Shown: one piece after another, positions 1-13,204 of the stretch
Numbering within the stretch: the stretch's first letter is position 1
Layout: each line of letters starts with the position of its first letter
Source of the DNA: Siniperca chuatsi
Lineage: Eukaryota; Chordata; Actinopteri; Centrarchiformes; Sinipercidae
DNA length: 64,000 bases
Assembly (NCBI RefSeq): GCF_020085105.1
Contig: NC_058046.1
Span: forward strand, 14,677,175 to 14,741,174
Direction of reading: 5' to 3'
Program-made: the position numbers and the translations under genes
The notes under the pieces: generated by a model
Told to the model about the DNA's origin: nothing
Database searches by the model: none
Seen by the model: the letters and a program-made list of their open reading frames with translations, nothing else

Positions 1-858
1 AGAGGGCAGATAGCATCTGTTTTGACGGCACTGAAAATCTGACAGTAGGCCTATCTCTCAGCGTCTCTCAGAGTCTCAGGCCGTATACGAACATGCTCAT
101 CAGATAAAGGAGCTTGTTGAATGGTGAAGCTGAAAGTTAGAAGAACTATTATTTTTGCACTTTGCCATTGTTAACACCTGTACTTCTGCAGGCTCAAAGA
201 GACACAATACATTGATTCACAAACACAGAAGACAAAAACAACATCCTCTTGGTTGTTTCCTTCCCTTTCTAAATCTGTCTCTGCACCACATGGATTAACT
301 GGATTTGGCAAGTGAATGATGAAAAGCAGCGAGGAGGAGTTTATAACATTACTGCCTTATCTCCTCGTCTATACTTGGATCATAGATTTTACATGAAGAT
401 TTTCTGATATATGGAAATAAAGCAGGTATAAATACCAAGAAATACAACGTTAAGTCCGGAGAGTTTATCTTCTTTATTTAGGGATCTGATTGTGAGATGC
501 AGTGAACAGTGTGGTTGTGGAGCCGTCGTCATGCTCTTCAAGGTGGCCAATGATGCTTTGAAAAACAAGCAGATCTTCATAACAGATGAGGAGAAAACCA
601 AACCACGACCACAAAGACAGCCTTTGTCAGTGCTCCAATATGCCGTGACTGTCTGACAAACTTGTTGGGAGTTGATAAGGAGGTTTAAAACAGCCCTGAT
701 TTTTTCACATGGAAACACTCGTAAACTTCCTCGGGCAGTGTAACTGGATCCCTCATGTTACGGTACCAGTAGAGCAGCTGCCTTTCTTCTCCCATCAGCA
801 GATACGCTGCTGCATCCAACTTATCCGATGGTTGACATTGATTGTGTGCCTGCAAACA

Positions 859-883
<25 letters not shown>
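859..883. repeat. GT microsatellite
   Basis: An uninterrupted GT run of about 25 bases followed by a short GAAA repeat. Confidence 0.9.
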
Positions 884-889
<6 letters not shown>

Positions 890-2613
890 AGAAAGGGAAA
901 GAAACAGGGGGAATACAGACAGCCAGAGAGAGAAGAGTAATTTTCCAGTGTTCTTATCTGTTGGATAAAGATATAAAGTAGTGGGACAGTTTACTGCAGA
1001 TTAAAGTGATTAGAGAACAGTATGACAAGGACAGAGGACATGGGCTGAGGGGGGCGTTCATTGTGCGCTTCAGATAAACAACCTGCTCATGGACAAGGGT
1101 GAAAACTAAACACATCAGGGACAACAACGTTACAGCGCAAGCGTACGTGTCCTGAGGCATGTTGGTTTGGAATCTCAATCATCTCAATACAAAATCTGAT
1201 CACTCTGTTTTTTCTGTCATTACATAGTGTATTGTGTGCAGGGCACAGTTGAAATGCAGTATTTGCCTTCATATAAACAGCAGAATAAATAAAACTTAGA
1301 CACAAAACTTTATAATTACTACATGGATAACTATGAACAACATAAGGTCAATGAGGGCAATGCAAAAATGAAAGTATGCATGCATCTACTCCGGTACTTT
1401 AAATGCAATGTTGATATGATACTCACACTGGTGTTGTGTGACCAGTCCCAGTAATGTGTTCACTCCCTCACCGTTATCTGAGGAAGAGCATTTACGGTCG
1501 AAACATTATTATGTCCATGTAGACTGAGAGTTGATTGACAGTTGCAGTTTGTGAAGTCATTATAATGTAAGGTGTTTCTGTTGTTTTGTCCATAGTATAA
1601 AGGGATCTCTCTTTCTGAGAGAAAAATCAGAGCAAAGCCAACAGTGCTGGGCTGACTGTGACATCATCACGTGTCTGAGTATTGGGTGGCCGATCCAAAC
1701 ACAGTGACGGCACATATCAACATCATCTCTGCCTGTGAGGATTGTCAGCGATGTGTCTGTGATGACAACATTTAAATGATACTATACCGCCCTCTACTGG
1801 AAGTGTACAACTCCTTCAGGAGACATACTTTAAAGGGTTTTATTTTTTCACTTACTGCTACTGGTATTTAGCTATGCACATAGTTTTGGTTTTGAGACAC
1901 TAGTTATGACATTTTAAAAGTTCAGCTACAACTTCTCTTTCCCCTAACTCTGGATAATCCACATATCTTGGTATGAACAGTTTCCATCTGAACTACTTTG
2001 TACCAAAAAAAAATAGCTCCTATGAAAACTGTTAATGGTGTATTTTGTGGAGTAATGGGGACAGTGATTATGGAAAAACAACTTTCTGTTGAATTTTTTA
2101 ATGTAATTTTTCAATGCTGTGAGCAATGTGGGTTTTTGTTTTAGCACATACTGATCACTGAACTGATGATGATGTCCACATCCACAGTGAGCACAGAATA
2201 AAGGCTATTCCAAATGAATAATTGCCCAGAGCCTGTTCAACAACTGCAGCTTCATTTCTTTTTAACCACACTAGCAGTGTGCATTTTTGGTAGTTTTTAT
2301 TATCCTCCCACAACAATTAGTCATTCACGTTTTCAGTGGTGACACTAAATGTAAAACAGAAAGAAAACCATTTCACACCCAAGGGAAATTACATTTACGA
2401 GTCAAACATCCCTGATTATTACTTATAAAAGGTGTGTTCAACATGAACCTTATATAATTCATGTTAATTTCCCTCAAGGTTTTTCCTCTTTTGAAATTGG
2501 TAGCACTGACCCAACTATACTTTGTAATAAAAACAGATTTACCATAACAGCAGTTAGATACAGTGTTGCCTCATTTTTCATGTTCTGGTAGCTGTAAAGA
2601 ATACAAACAAAGC

Positions 2614-2682
2614 AACATCTTTCGCAACATCTAAAGCTCTGACTGTCTCAATCAGAGTCTTTTAGATGTTGCGAAAGATGTT
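2614..2682. repeat. Inverted repeat, about 29-31 bp arms with a 9-nt loop
   Basis: The left arm 2614-2642 and right arm 2652-2682 are reverse complements apart from a two-base bulge. The loop is 2643-2651. The arm core reads AACATCTTTCGCAACATC. The stem is far better than chance and could be a folded transcript or a very small foldback element. No flanking target duplication was found. Confidence 0.75.
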
Positions 2683-3608
2683 GGTAGAGTATCAAAGCAA
2701 ATATTGATTAAGTTCAGAAGCAAAACACAAACACAGCATTCCTCACTTGCATGTTTATTTCAGCTCCAGTGTTACATACTGTAGCAGCATTATCACAATC
2801 ATTTCATATTTGCATGATCAAACTTCAACGCATTTCTGCTCTGGAGATGGCACTCAGCAAAAAATCATCCCAACTCCCATTTCAATCAGTTGTGCGTAAA
2901 TAGCATAAAAATATTTACATCATGGAAATCCCCACATAGAATATCAGCTCTCCTGCCTCCTTTAAAATGTAAGCATCTATTAGAAACACTACTTTGACAC
3001 ATTAAAAGTAGGACACAGGTGCGCAACACAGTTTGGGAATTATGATTCACTATTATGAATCAACACTACAAAGGAATGATGGAGGAGGGCAAGCTGTGTT
3101 GACCGCAAGTATAATGCGATAAATCAAAAGCTATTCTGACTGGCTTCATTTTACTTTTGTTTATCATATGATTAAGCTAAAATTAGAGTGGACTTGTCAG
3201 TGGATCCAACTGAAAAAAAAAAACTAACACAATGTGGGCAATAGACTAACCTATTGGTGATTAGACTTAGAATAAAAGATCTGTATGAATATATGCTAAT
3301 TAAGATGCTTTTATATTCAAGCTGAAAACATCTTATCCATTCATGTGAAATCCATATTGCATTCAATACAAGTAGTTTATAAAGTCTAAACCAGCTGATC
3401 AGTAAATAAAATGTAAAATGTTACAATGTAATTTTCCAAACATACTAAAAACTTTCCAGAATATTCATAATATCCACTTTAAACTGCTTTTGCTCAAGCA
3501 CTTTAGTAATCAATGAAACTTTTTGGAGGTGTAAATGAAAATGCTTAGGCAGCAAAGACTTTTCTGACTCCATCGAGCTCCAAACACATACAGAAAATAG
3601 AGCTAGAG

Positions 3609-3649
3609 CTTCAGTATCTCTCTCTCAGATATACTGAGAGATACTGAAG
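3609..3649. repeat. Inverted repeat, 14 bp perfect arms
   Basis: The arm CTTCAGTATCTCTC (3609-3622) pairs with GAGAGATACTGAAG (3636-3649) across a 13-base spacer that is itself partly self-complementary. Function unknown. It may be a structured piece of the slc25a37 3' UTR. Confidence 0.7.
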
Positions 3650-5368
3650 AATTCAAGTGATTAGGCAATGTAACGCCACTCCGCCAGGCAGCCGGCAGGC
3701 AAATAGAATCATAATTACAGGTACAAGCATAATGATTCTGTTGCTAAAGGGTTTGTGAGACCACTGGAAACTGACGAACTCTCTGAACTTGACCAAAGGG
3801 GGGTGGGGAACCAAAAAACAAAAAAAAAAATAAATAAAAAATTAAAAACAAATAAATCAGGCTGCTTGTTGGATTACAGCAATATCTGGAGGAATGTCTT
3901 GACTACTGAATGGAAAATAGTCAAGAGGCTGGAGAGAACAGTGAGCACACAGGAAACGTGTAACTACAACAGGATGAGTGAAAATAAAAGAAATGGCATT
4001 GCCTGCTTTCTAGCTGATTTGATCATGGTAACAAAGACTGCCCATGGTCATTGGTCAGTTATGTTTGTATCACAGAAAGTCTGCACTTTAAGTTTCAGCC
4101 AAACTTATACTAAAATAAAAATACTAAAATATTTTATATACAATCTACAACCTTGAGGTTCAAGGTCAATATGACACACGTAAAAATAAACTTAAATGCT
4201 AAACTTCACATCAGTACAAATGCACATGAAGGTTGAGATATGGCCACCATCCCAAGTAACAGCCTTATTTGATCCACCTTTGGATCTGCATAATGAAGTT
4301 TCTCAGAAATAGTCACCCTCAAAGTACATATTCATGTTTTTGAATACATATAAACAAGCTGCCTTCTTTCTGCAACAGGTATGATTCTTTAAATTAGACT
4401 ATTATTGTGCATGATTCAGGAGCATAGTAGTGCTGCACTTTAACAGGGCAAGTAACTGGACTAATGCGGCCTACACATCTTGATACTGAGTGATAAAGAG
4501 GGTCTCTGAGGGGGGAAAACGTGGTATTTTGCACTTAAAGCAAAAAACTAACAAAAAATAAAATTAAATTGCTGCCGACTGGTATTTGACCATTTGGTGT
4601 GGAGATAATTGAAAAAAACAAAACAGCATTCAGTTTAGTAAGTTCAGATTTGACAAATGTGACCAGTTATGACATAAAGAGCTACGATAAGATTTAATCT
4701 TATAACAGAACAGTGTGCTTCTTTGCAAGAACTTGGACCAAACAAAAATGAAATATGGAAATAAAGATTTTCTCTGTCAAAAACCAGAGAGCAAAAGAGG
4801 AAAAAAAGGTGAACCAGCATTTAATATTTATGAGGCACTTGGAAAGTGCAACTCTTCCATTTCTCCATCAAGTGGAAATAAAGAATAATAAAAGTTGTAT
4901 GTTTTTGTAATGTAATGTTTTTTTTATAAATACACAATGAAATAAAACAAACAAACAACATTGTGTTTCTTCCGCATCCATAAAATACAAGCCTCGGAAG
5001 CTAACAAAATAAATAAAAAATTCCAATATTAAGAACTATAAACACAGTTTGGAGAGTTGCAGTTGGTGCATTTGTGGAGAGGAAGAAAATTACCATTCAA
5101 CTCTTCTATCTATCCTTTTAAGAACAGTCATCTCTGTTGCATATCCTGGTTGTGCAACATTATCTTAAGTTGCACACACACACATACTTAGGTAACTGAA
5201 CAATAAAGAGTGCCATTCTCTGCCACTCCCCCACCATGATGTCTTCCCTGTGAGACAATAACTGATGTTATTTCCTCAAACAGCACACAGTCAGCTCACA
5301 CAGCTTCAGGTTAGAGTGTCCTTTCATCAGTTCCAGTCTGGGTGTGGTTTGTGCCAACACACTTTCAA

Positions 5369-8300
5369 TTACATCGGTCGAGGTCCTGCCTCCGGTTCCA
5401 GCTGCTGCTTTGTCAGGAAGTACTTGAAGAACTCGTACACTGACCAGGCAATGGCAGTGGAGGGCATCTGGTATATAATCCGAGCTTGGACCCCTTTGAA
5501 GAAGGCCGCCAGACCACCAAGCCGGTACACCGTCCTGAAGGCATTAGCCATTCCTGTCAGGTGGCCGCTGATGTTCATGGAGTTGAGTGCTACATTCTCT
5601 TGTGTGTTGAGCAGAGTTTTACAAACGTCAAGTGGAGTGGTTATTGCTGCAGAAATGGCTCCTGCTGCCGCTCCCGACACTATGTGGCTGGCAGGGTGGT
5701 AATGTCTGTGGGGGTTAAACTGTTCCTGCATCAGCTCGTAGGTGATGAAGTGAACGGCCTGGAAAGGGATGTTCATGGTCAGCTGTGTGCTGTAGCTGCG
5801 GTAAAAGGCTCCCATACCCTCAGTACGCGTTACTGTTTGAACACAGTCCCAAAGTCCTCGATATGGCGAGTTGTACATTTGCATCCGCTGCTTTATCACT
5901 GAGCCATAGAAGGAAACAAGGAACTATGTTGGCATGTTTTATCACATACATTTAATATCCATACAATTTTATACTTTGTATTTTAGACAAAAACATCTCA
6001 AACAACATGGCAAGGACAGGCTTTTAAAAGACAATTTCATTAATTATATTGTGCTGACCAGTACAGTCCAAGAACAGTGTTACTGTTGTTTTAAATGATA
6101 TGGCTGGCATTATTCTATATTTTTGATATTGTCAATGAGTCCCATGAAAAGACCAAAACCAACAATGCATTAGTTGGTCTGTGTGACCTACCTCCCCTAT
6201 TGGTGGCAACCAGCCCCAAGCCCATTTGTTCTTAATGGAGCTGAGGTCACAAATATATAGTTTCATTTTTAAATAAGCCTAGATCGTTTTCTAAAAACAG
6301 CTGGGCACTATAGTTTTTAGAAAACTTAACTCAAACAGGAGTAAATAGTGCATTTGCTGTGGACTATTTTCAGCTGCGGATTAATCTACATTTGGTGCTC
6401 TGTTGAGTACTTACTGCAGCAGGATGTTGTTTGCGGGATTGACTCGGAATAAACAACAGTGCCCACGTACATTGTAATGAAGGAACATGTCAACCAGTGT
6501 AACAATGTGGCTCACTGATGTTTTTGATTTGTTTGTTTCTTTTTTTTGGACAACAATAGAACTGTATGGCACAGAGGACTAAAGTATATCAGGCATTGGA
6601 CACACAGATGATATGTTTTAATAGGACCAATTCGTTGTTGGTTTTAGTCTTTTCATGGGATTTTTTGACAATAAGAAAATTATAGAATACCGTCAACTTA
6701 ATCCTATAAAGGACACGGAAGAACCTTCTTTTCTCACCTTCAGCTGGGTTCATGACTGCATCATGGAGAACAGTGGCCACACTACCTGCCAAACCTGTTG
6801 AAACATAAACAGACCTTGTCAAATCTAAATCAATGACTGTTTACAGGAATTTTAACATCAAATTAATTTGTTTTTTGGTTGAGAGTTGTCGGGGTTTGCG
6901 TGCTAAAAAACAACTGGTTTGTACCGACATATTCCAGATAGCATGTTTGGATATTTCATGTTTGGAATATGGCTTTATCCTTGCCATTGTAAACAGGATA
7001 TGCCATTAAAATTACTTAACTACACTCCTCCAGGCCATGTTGCCTAGCACAGTGTGAAAGCAGTTAGTAAGACAAGTGATTTGTGTTGAGATGTGGGAAC
7101 TTGTACCATTGGCTAAATGGCTGTTGCCTCCACTCTGAATGACGTCACTTAGTGAGCGTTTGACCCGTTCATAGCAGGCGAAGTAGAGAGCGTGGGCAGG
7201 TCCGGCTCCCATCATGGTGATGTTGAGGCCCCTCAGCGGTCTGAAGATCCCTTCTGTCTGGATGATCCTTCTCAGAGCCTCATACACACTCCTGTACTGT
7301 GCATTTGGGTCTGGCTGCAGACTCTGCATCCTTGTCTGAAAAAAATAAACATATATTTAAACCATCGTTTATCATTTGCTCCAGTTTGGTTAGATTTGAC
7401 AATTACAGTAACCAGTGATGATTCTGATTCTGTAAAGTGGGCACCTGGTGTAGGCCAAATCATGATTTCTATGTATTGTTCCCTGTAATGCTGTCACATT
7501 GTTTTGACAGTAAGTGTACTTGGCAGCAGTGAGGTCCTGACTGAGTGATGTGTGTCTGTCCTAAGGCTGGTGTGGGAGACTGTGGCAGCTCTTTGTTTTA
7601 CTCAGCCATGCCAAGTTATCTGGACACCACACAAAGCATGTTTTCATTTGTGAAGAGATCTGGGGCTGTTTTGGGAGAAAGGCCAAGTCTATTTTCCTCA
7701 GCATGCTCCCATGTGTTTCCTTCCTTTGGCTTAACAATAAAATATCAATTACATTTCCGTTTAATACAGATTTGTGAACTTGGGGTATACAGAACTTGGT
7801 AGAGCAGTTTACGTTTTAGGTTTGTGTGACTGAATTTATGCACAACAAATCACATTGTTCTGTTGAAAACAGAGGCAAAAGTGTGATGCTTTTTTATATT
7901 GAGGCCAAGTGATAAATAAAACTGCTTAACTACTTACAATATCAGTTTGCTCTAGAGATAATCTGAAGGGTAAATTATGCTGGGCACAAAGCAACCTACA
8001 GACAGTTCAAACTGTATCCTCGGACTGTGCTCTTTTTAGTGTTAACTTTCTGAATGCCTGACGACATCTCATGCACTCATGCATCAACATGGGTACGTCT
8101 TCTGTAACCAAAAGCCTAATACTCAAAGCTTAGCCATACAAAATAAATAAATTTATAGACATGAACAGATAAGTTAAACATCTAAAACTTGGCTAAAGTT
8201 AGGGAAATACTGTGGTTATGGTTTAAAAAAGCCAACACTACTTGCTGATCTAAGAAAGGACGTGAAATCTGGATGTGAATGTTGGATACATTACTTGCAC

Positions 8301-11300
8301 CCTTACTTTTTGCCTCTCTGCATAACTGGCATGTCGCAGAGAACACCAGAGAACAATGACAAGCTCATTTTTCAACCATAAAATGACTATTGGGCCATAT
8401 ATCATTATCAGACTTAACTCTCAAATACTGATATCTGTATTGGCCTTGAAAAGTCAAAATAATAGTTGGGCTGTAATAACAATGCCACAAAGTGGGCTGC
8501 CATGGGTAAACTGTTGTGAAGTGTGACAAATGCAACAGGTATGTGTGTGTCTAATAAAAAAAATATTCTTTTTGTAATACAATTTATGGTCATAATGAGA
8601 GCATTAAAAAGTTTAATTACTCAACATGCTTAGCTAACAACATTCTGTAAGAAAGCGTTCAAATTTAGATGTGAAAGAAAGCTGCAGACTAACATTTTAA
8701 AGAGCTGTTAAGACAGAAGATGAAATGTAGGGAAAAACTATTAGTTCAGCAGTTTGAGGTCTAACGTTAGAAGCATGTGAATTAGATTATCATTAGGTTC
8801 TCAACAGAATCTGTTAATACATGATTTATTTGCAAATACATTTTTTTTTACAGTACTCTTAATGTGAAACAGCCAATAACAACACTAAATTAAACATGAG
8901 CGTCTGCATAAAGATACTATTAACATCAATGTCCGACTGTGGTAACAAAACCATTTAAGCATAATAACAAAGGAAACACTCATCGTCACCATCTATTACA
9001 GAACACTGTGTCACATCTTTCTAATGTATATGCAGCAGTTCAGCTTTTGGCAGTTCTGGCTCTGTGGCAGTTTCTAATCAACACTGCAGAAGAATAATAG
9101 CATACACACACCCTTTGCTGCATGAGGCTGATTCCAAATGTGCGCAACACCGATAAGATCCCCCTCCTAGCATTAGCACAGGCTACTCCCTGAGTCCTAG
9201 CCTTGTCTCGTTCTTTAATGGGAGGTCGGAGCATACAGTAAGTTGACAGGTTCAGCAGATTGTCACCACTATCCACTGAAATTCAAAATAAATTAAAAAC
9301 AGAAACTTATCAAAAACAGACATTCTGCTAAACTCATCTCAAGTTTGATGTGAGACACCAATTCATTACTTCATCAAACACAGTTTAGAATTCTTAACTG
9401 GAAATAAATGCATTGGAATCTGTCTTTGATGTCTTAGATGCACTGTTTTGCTATACCGTAGGGTGGAAAGTAAATACAAAAAAATGGGAACCATGATTAA
9501 TTCTTTCATCAGTTTAGATCCACTAAAATTTCAAAACAGGTTCTTTGTCAACTCCAGACACGCTCTGATCAAACTGAATGGGCACCACAGCTGGAAGGTG
9601 CTTGTGAAAACTTAAAAACCTCAAGAGGAACCGGCAACAGTGGTTTGTGTAATAAAGGTCCATGGGTTAATTTGGAAAGATGTCTACACTGACCTATGAC
9701 ACTGAAACAATGAGGATATAAGTATTTTTTTTTCTTGCAGTATGTTAATGAAGTTGTCTGTGCCACATCAAGATTATTGATGGGGTACAGCAGCACGCCA
9801 AATTATCAAAACAACACTACATTGTTAGAAAACAATAGCTGAGCAGAACAGGAGGATTGTAGGGGCAAAGTTCACAATCAAACCAACAGTTTGCAATTTG
9901 CTTTGCAGACACGAGCCAATTATAACAGGCTTAAAACTAGCCAATCATTTCATTTACCTACTGAACATTAACTTCAACAACAGGCTTAAACTTCAAGATG
10001 GCACTCATCAGTGAACAAATTTGTTAAAATTTTGTTTCAATTTGCCAAACACCAGTCATACAAAGTGCCGAAGTCAGGAGGGGTTTCTCTGTTTATGAAC
10101 TCATGTGATCCCCGCCAAGTGTTTGTATTACCAAGGCTGGTCCAACAATTGCAAATATGTAAGCATCATCTGTGTACCTCTGTGACAGGCACAGTATTTG
10201 ATTCCAGAGCATCACCTTGGTAACTTGAACCTTAACTATGAATGACGTTAAACCAGTTTTGACCTTTGCTTGTTCAGTTTTGCAAAAAAAATCTATAAAA
10301 AAATTCACTTGGGCTAAGTTGTTATTGCTATGTGTTATGTGCAAGTGTTTCTGTGGCAAGTTTTAGTCAGCAAGTCAGAACTGACAGACTTTTCCTCAAA
10401 ATTTACTCAAGATAAAATTTGATCTTCCTTGAGTGTAACTGACGTCAGGAGATGATAGTATGTTCATTGTTTTCCTACCTCCAAAGTATTTAGGAAGCAC
10501 ATAACATTTGAAGAAAGAAATACATATTTTTACTGTGCATTAGGGTTGCAACTCACAATTATTTTCATTATCGATTATTCTGCAGATTATTTTCTCGATT
10601 AATCGTTTAATCTATGAGATGCGAAAAAATGGTGCAAAATGCTCAATCACAATTTCCAAGGTGTCTTCAAATATCTTGTTTTGCCCGACCAACAGTCCAA
10701 AACCCAAAGTTATTCAGTTTACAAAGATTAAAAAACAGAGAAATGCAGTAAATCCTCACATTTGAGAAGCTGTAACTAGCAAATATCTGTCATTTTTGAT
10801 TGAAAAATGACTGAAACAATTACTCGATTAACAGAACAGTTGCAGATTAATGTTCTTTTGATTGACTAATCGATTAATTGTTTCAGCTCTATTGTGTACT
10901 GCATTGGTTTCTCTCCAAAAAGAACAGAAAAAGCACCATCACTCATACTGTACATTTTCTAAATGGGCTTTTGTTTATTTTGTACATAACACAGTTACAT
11001 CCCTTTTTATAACTACCCCATTGGTTCATTTTTCATTCCGTACATTCATTAATTTTTATATATATCTGCTGTATATGCACTTTGCTACTGTTTGTAGTAT
11101 CTGGTTAGATGTTGAACTGCATTTTGTTATACTAGTATTTACTGTGTGCAATGAAAATGCAGTCCAATCTAATCTAATAAATGTCTTACTCATATTAGCA
11201 AATAGATAGAGACAATTTAAATGAAGCGTTGATTTAATCTTGTAATCCAGGACATTTCAAGTAATAGTTTTCTATTGAAACTGATAGCCCAACAGGGATA

Positions 11301-12239
11301 CATTGGTCAATGCAATGTGGCCACAAAAGTATACTTTGTAACTGCACCACAAAGTTTAGCAACATTGTTTACCCTTTAGGATTGGAAGTAAGGCTGTGGT
11401 AATAGGTCGAATTTTAAATTTCAAGGCAGTTTGACATATTTTACAGTCAAGACAGGTACTTGACCTTCACTTACCCTACGTCAGTAATAGGACAAGTCTG
11501 GATAACTCGTGTCGTTTCACTGTATGGAAAAAAAACCTGTGACTGAGAAAAAACCCTGGGACAGCAGGGAAACATGTTTACACACAGCAAAACGAGCTCA
11601 TGATTAAAATGACGATAACTTTATTAAACCTTAACCTTTGCTAAAATGTGACTTTGGTAAATTAAGGTTACACTGGGTGTTCTGTACGCTTATTATGTTA
11701 GCAAAGTTAATTGTTATATCGAGAAAGAAGCGAAAAGTAGTAAAACTGTGACTAACTGTTACTTGTTCGGGTTAACGTTAGCTAACATATTGTATTTTGA
11801 TTACGATTTAATTCCTGCTAGCCTGCTTAATTAGTTTGTTCAGTCTACTTGTTTCAAGCAGCTGTCGTGCTTAAATTAGCTAACACTGAGGCTAACTAAG
11901 GATGGGCAGCTTTAACATTTTATAGCTAACGTTCGTTAGCAAGCGATAGCAAGCTGTTTGTACAGTTAGCAGTGCTCTGTAGCTAGTTAGTGAATGAGCT
12001 GCAGTGGCAAAACAAGTGTGATTTGCTGCTACTGTGTGCGTTACCTTGACAGAGTCCACGGGGTACATCACCGTGTGCTCCAGTATGCCAGCCACGGCTC
12101 CTGCTGTCATGTGGGTCATCACTGAGACATGAGGTGGCAAGCTCTCGTAGTCACCGTCACCATCAAAAGGCGCGTCGTCTTTGCTTTTGATCTGCGACAT
12201 CTCCAGAGTTGCCACCACACGGTCCGAGCTCAACTCCAT
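5369..12239 (-). CDS. slc25a37: Mitoferrin-1, mitochondrial iron carrier (SLC25 family), four coding exons
   Basis: Imports iron across the mitochondrial inner membrane for haem and Fe-S cluster synthesis; family knowledge places it as the erythroid paralogue. Coding exons are 12045-12239, 7107-7335, 6738-6794 and 5369-5898, all with GT-AG junctions in frame, giving 336 aa, the usual length. Three carrier signatures are visible: YPVDSVKTR (about residue 59), NPAEVIKQR (about 157) and TPLDVCKTL (about 248), so three two-helix modules and six membrane segments are expected. The short acidic N-terminus and phrases such as [25 protein letters not shown] and [19 protein letters not shown] fit mitoferrin-1 better than mitoferrin-2 (slc25a28). 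The ATG at 12239 opens MELSSD, like other fish mitoferrin-1 proteins. entpd4 next door matches the vertebrate 8p21 order. Intron 1 is about 4.7 kb and holds a hAT-like MITE. Confidence 0.97.
10541..10891 (+). mobile_element. hAT-like MITE, near full length
   Basis: Non-autonomous DNA element with terminal inverted repeats beginning TAGGGTTGCAACT and ending near TTTCAGCTCTA. Both ends are rich in ATCGATTA motifs, the hallmark of a very abundant fish MITE family. The flanks CTGTGCAT and TTGTGTAC agree at five of eight positions, so an 8-bp target duplication is only faintly preserved. It lies in slc25a37 intron 1. Confidence 0.8.
10985..11180 (+). mobile_element. LINE 3' tail with AATCT-type end repeats
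   Basis: A 3'-end fragment in slc25a37 intron 1. It has a T-rich stretch, a phrase like TGGTTAGATGTTGAACTGCA, and an end in repeats of the form CTAATCTAATC, as in fish non-LTR retrotransposons truncated at the 5' end. The left boundary is unclear. Confidence 0.5.
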
Positions 12240-12480
12240 GCGTGGTGAGCTCTCCCACTCGGTCTTCTGTACAGGACAACACTCAGAGAGGTGTCGGCGG
12301 CATGGATAACCACAACACCATCACTACTTACTGGAGTTCCAGCGCCCGTGTGACGTTGGCGGCTGGGGGAGTGGCTCAGGTGAATCTGGACCAATCATTT
12401 CCCAGATACTCAACAATTGGGCGGGCTCTTGGTTTGAGGCGGCCAATGAAAAGTTTTCGTGGTAGAGTCCTCTGACACTT
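12240..12480 (-). promoter_or_regulatory. Putative slc25a37 promoter and 5' UTR
   Basis: The 240 bases upstream of the ATG are GC-richer than their surroundings and hold CCAAT motifs in CCAATCATTT (about 12392) and GGCCAATGAA (about 12440). The first base of the transcript cannot be read from sequence. Assignment as promoter is by position and motif only. Confidence 0.45.
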
Positions 12481-12704
12481 CACAGCCCTGTTGTGCATCC
12501 CTGCTTGTCTCTGTTTATCTCTGAGAGTTTTTGAATGGGTTTGACAAAAATATAATCGCACAGTCCTGCTTGAATAGATAAGAAGGTTTGGTCTCCTTAA
12601 CAGACAACATCTGTTCATTAATACAGTATAGAAATTGTGCAACTTTTCTTTTTCATAAGGACATATCTCCAATTCGTGGTTTCCTCGCACTGAATATGGT
12701 TGAA

Positions 12705-12854
12705 GAAATGGTGGAAGAAATATTCAGATCCTTAGACTATTTAAGCAAAAGTGACAACAAGAAAAAGTCCTTCAAAGTTTTACTCAAGAGTACAGAAGTA
12801 CTGACAGCAAAAATTACTTAGTATCAAAAGTACTCATTATGCAGAATGGCCCCT
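12705..12854. repeat. Dispersed fish repeat rich in AAGTA motifs
   Basis: The block starting GTGGAAGAAATATTCAGATC, with internal AAGTACT-like motifs and ending CTCATTATGCAGAATGG, matches from memory a repeat scattered in percomorph genomes. It is non-coding and of unknown class. Confidence 0.55.
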
Positions 12855-13204
12855 TCCAGAGAGTAATTCAGTACTTCAGTATTTCCACTTTACATAAACA
12901 GACAGGACAGAATTCTTAAATAATTGTTTTGTTGCTTATTTCTTTGTGGACACACCTTTTTAAGACAAGGTGTTATATCTGTGTTTTGCAGGTATAGTTT
13001 TTTGTTTTGCTTATAATCCATAAAGTTTTGTGCAATATAGAACCATATTAAGTTTCAAATCAATGGGAAAACGTTCAACTGCTACTGTAGTACTGGTAAA
13101 TTGTTTTAGTGACTGGTACTTAGACTAGAGCTTTTGGTGGCACTTCTTTTGGTCTTTTGGAGTGAAGAATTATCAAATAATTTGTTGGAAAATTCACTAG
13201 AGAT

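Larger units (their letters stand above)
1..5368. other. Region downstream of slc25a37, no gene supported
   Basis: This AT-rich stretch follows the slc25a37 stop codon in that gene's direction, so its right-hand part is probably the 3' untranslated region. The end of that UTR cannot be fixed. One possible leftward poly(A) signal (TTTATT on the + strand) lies near 2754-2759, but several such hexamers occur. No open frame here looks like a conserved exon. A GT tract and two good hairpins are listed separately. Confidence 0.5.

Noticed and set aside
1439-1520. Phrase CTGAGGAAGAGC with GGTCGAAACATT, like a piece of a fish SINE or LINE tail
   Set aside because: Too short and without boundaries.
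6110-6545. Stretch in slc25a37 intron 3 that looks like a dispersed fish repeat
   Set aside because: Resemblance is by memory only. I could not find inverted ends, a tail or a second copy in the window.
9040-9276. Minus-strand frame in slc25a37 intron 1 as a possible extra exon
   Set aside because: The mitoferrin frame is complete from exon 1 to exon 2 without it, and the residues do not match the family.
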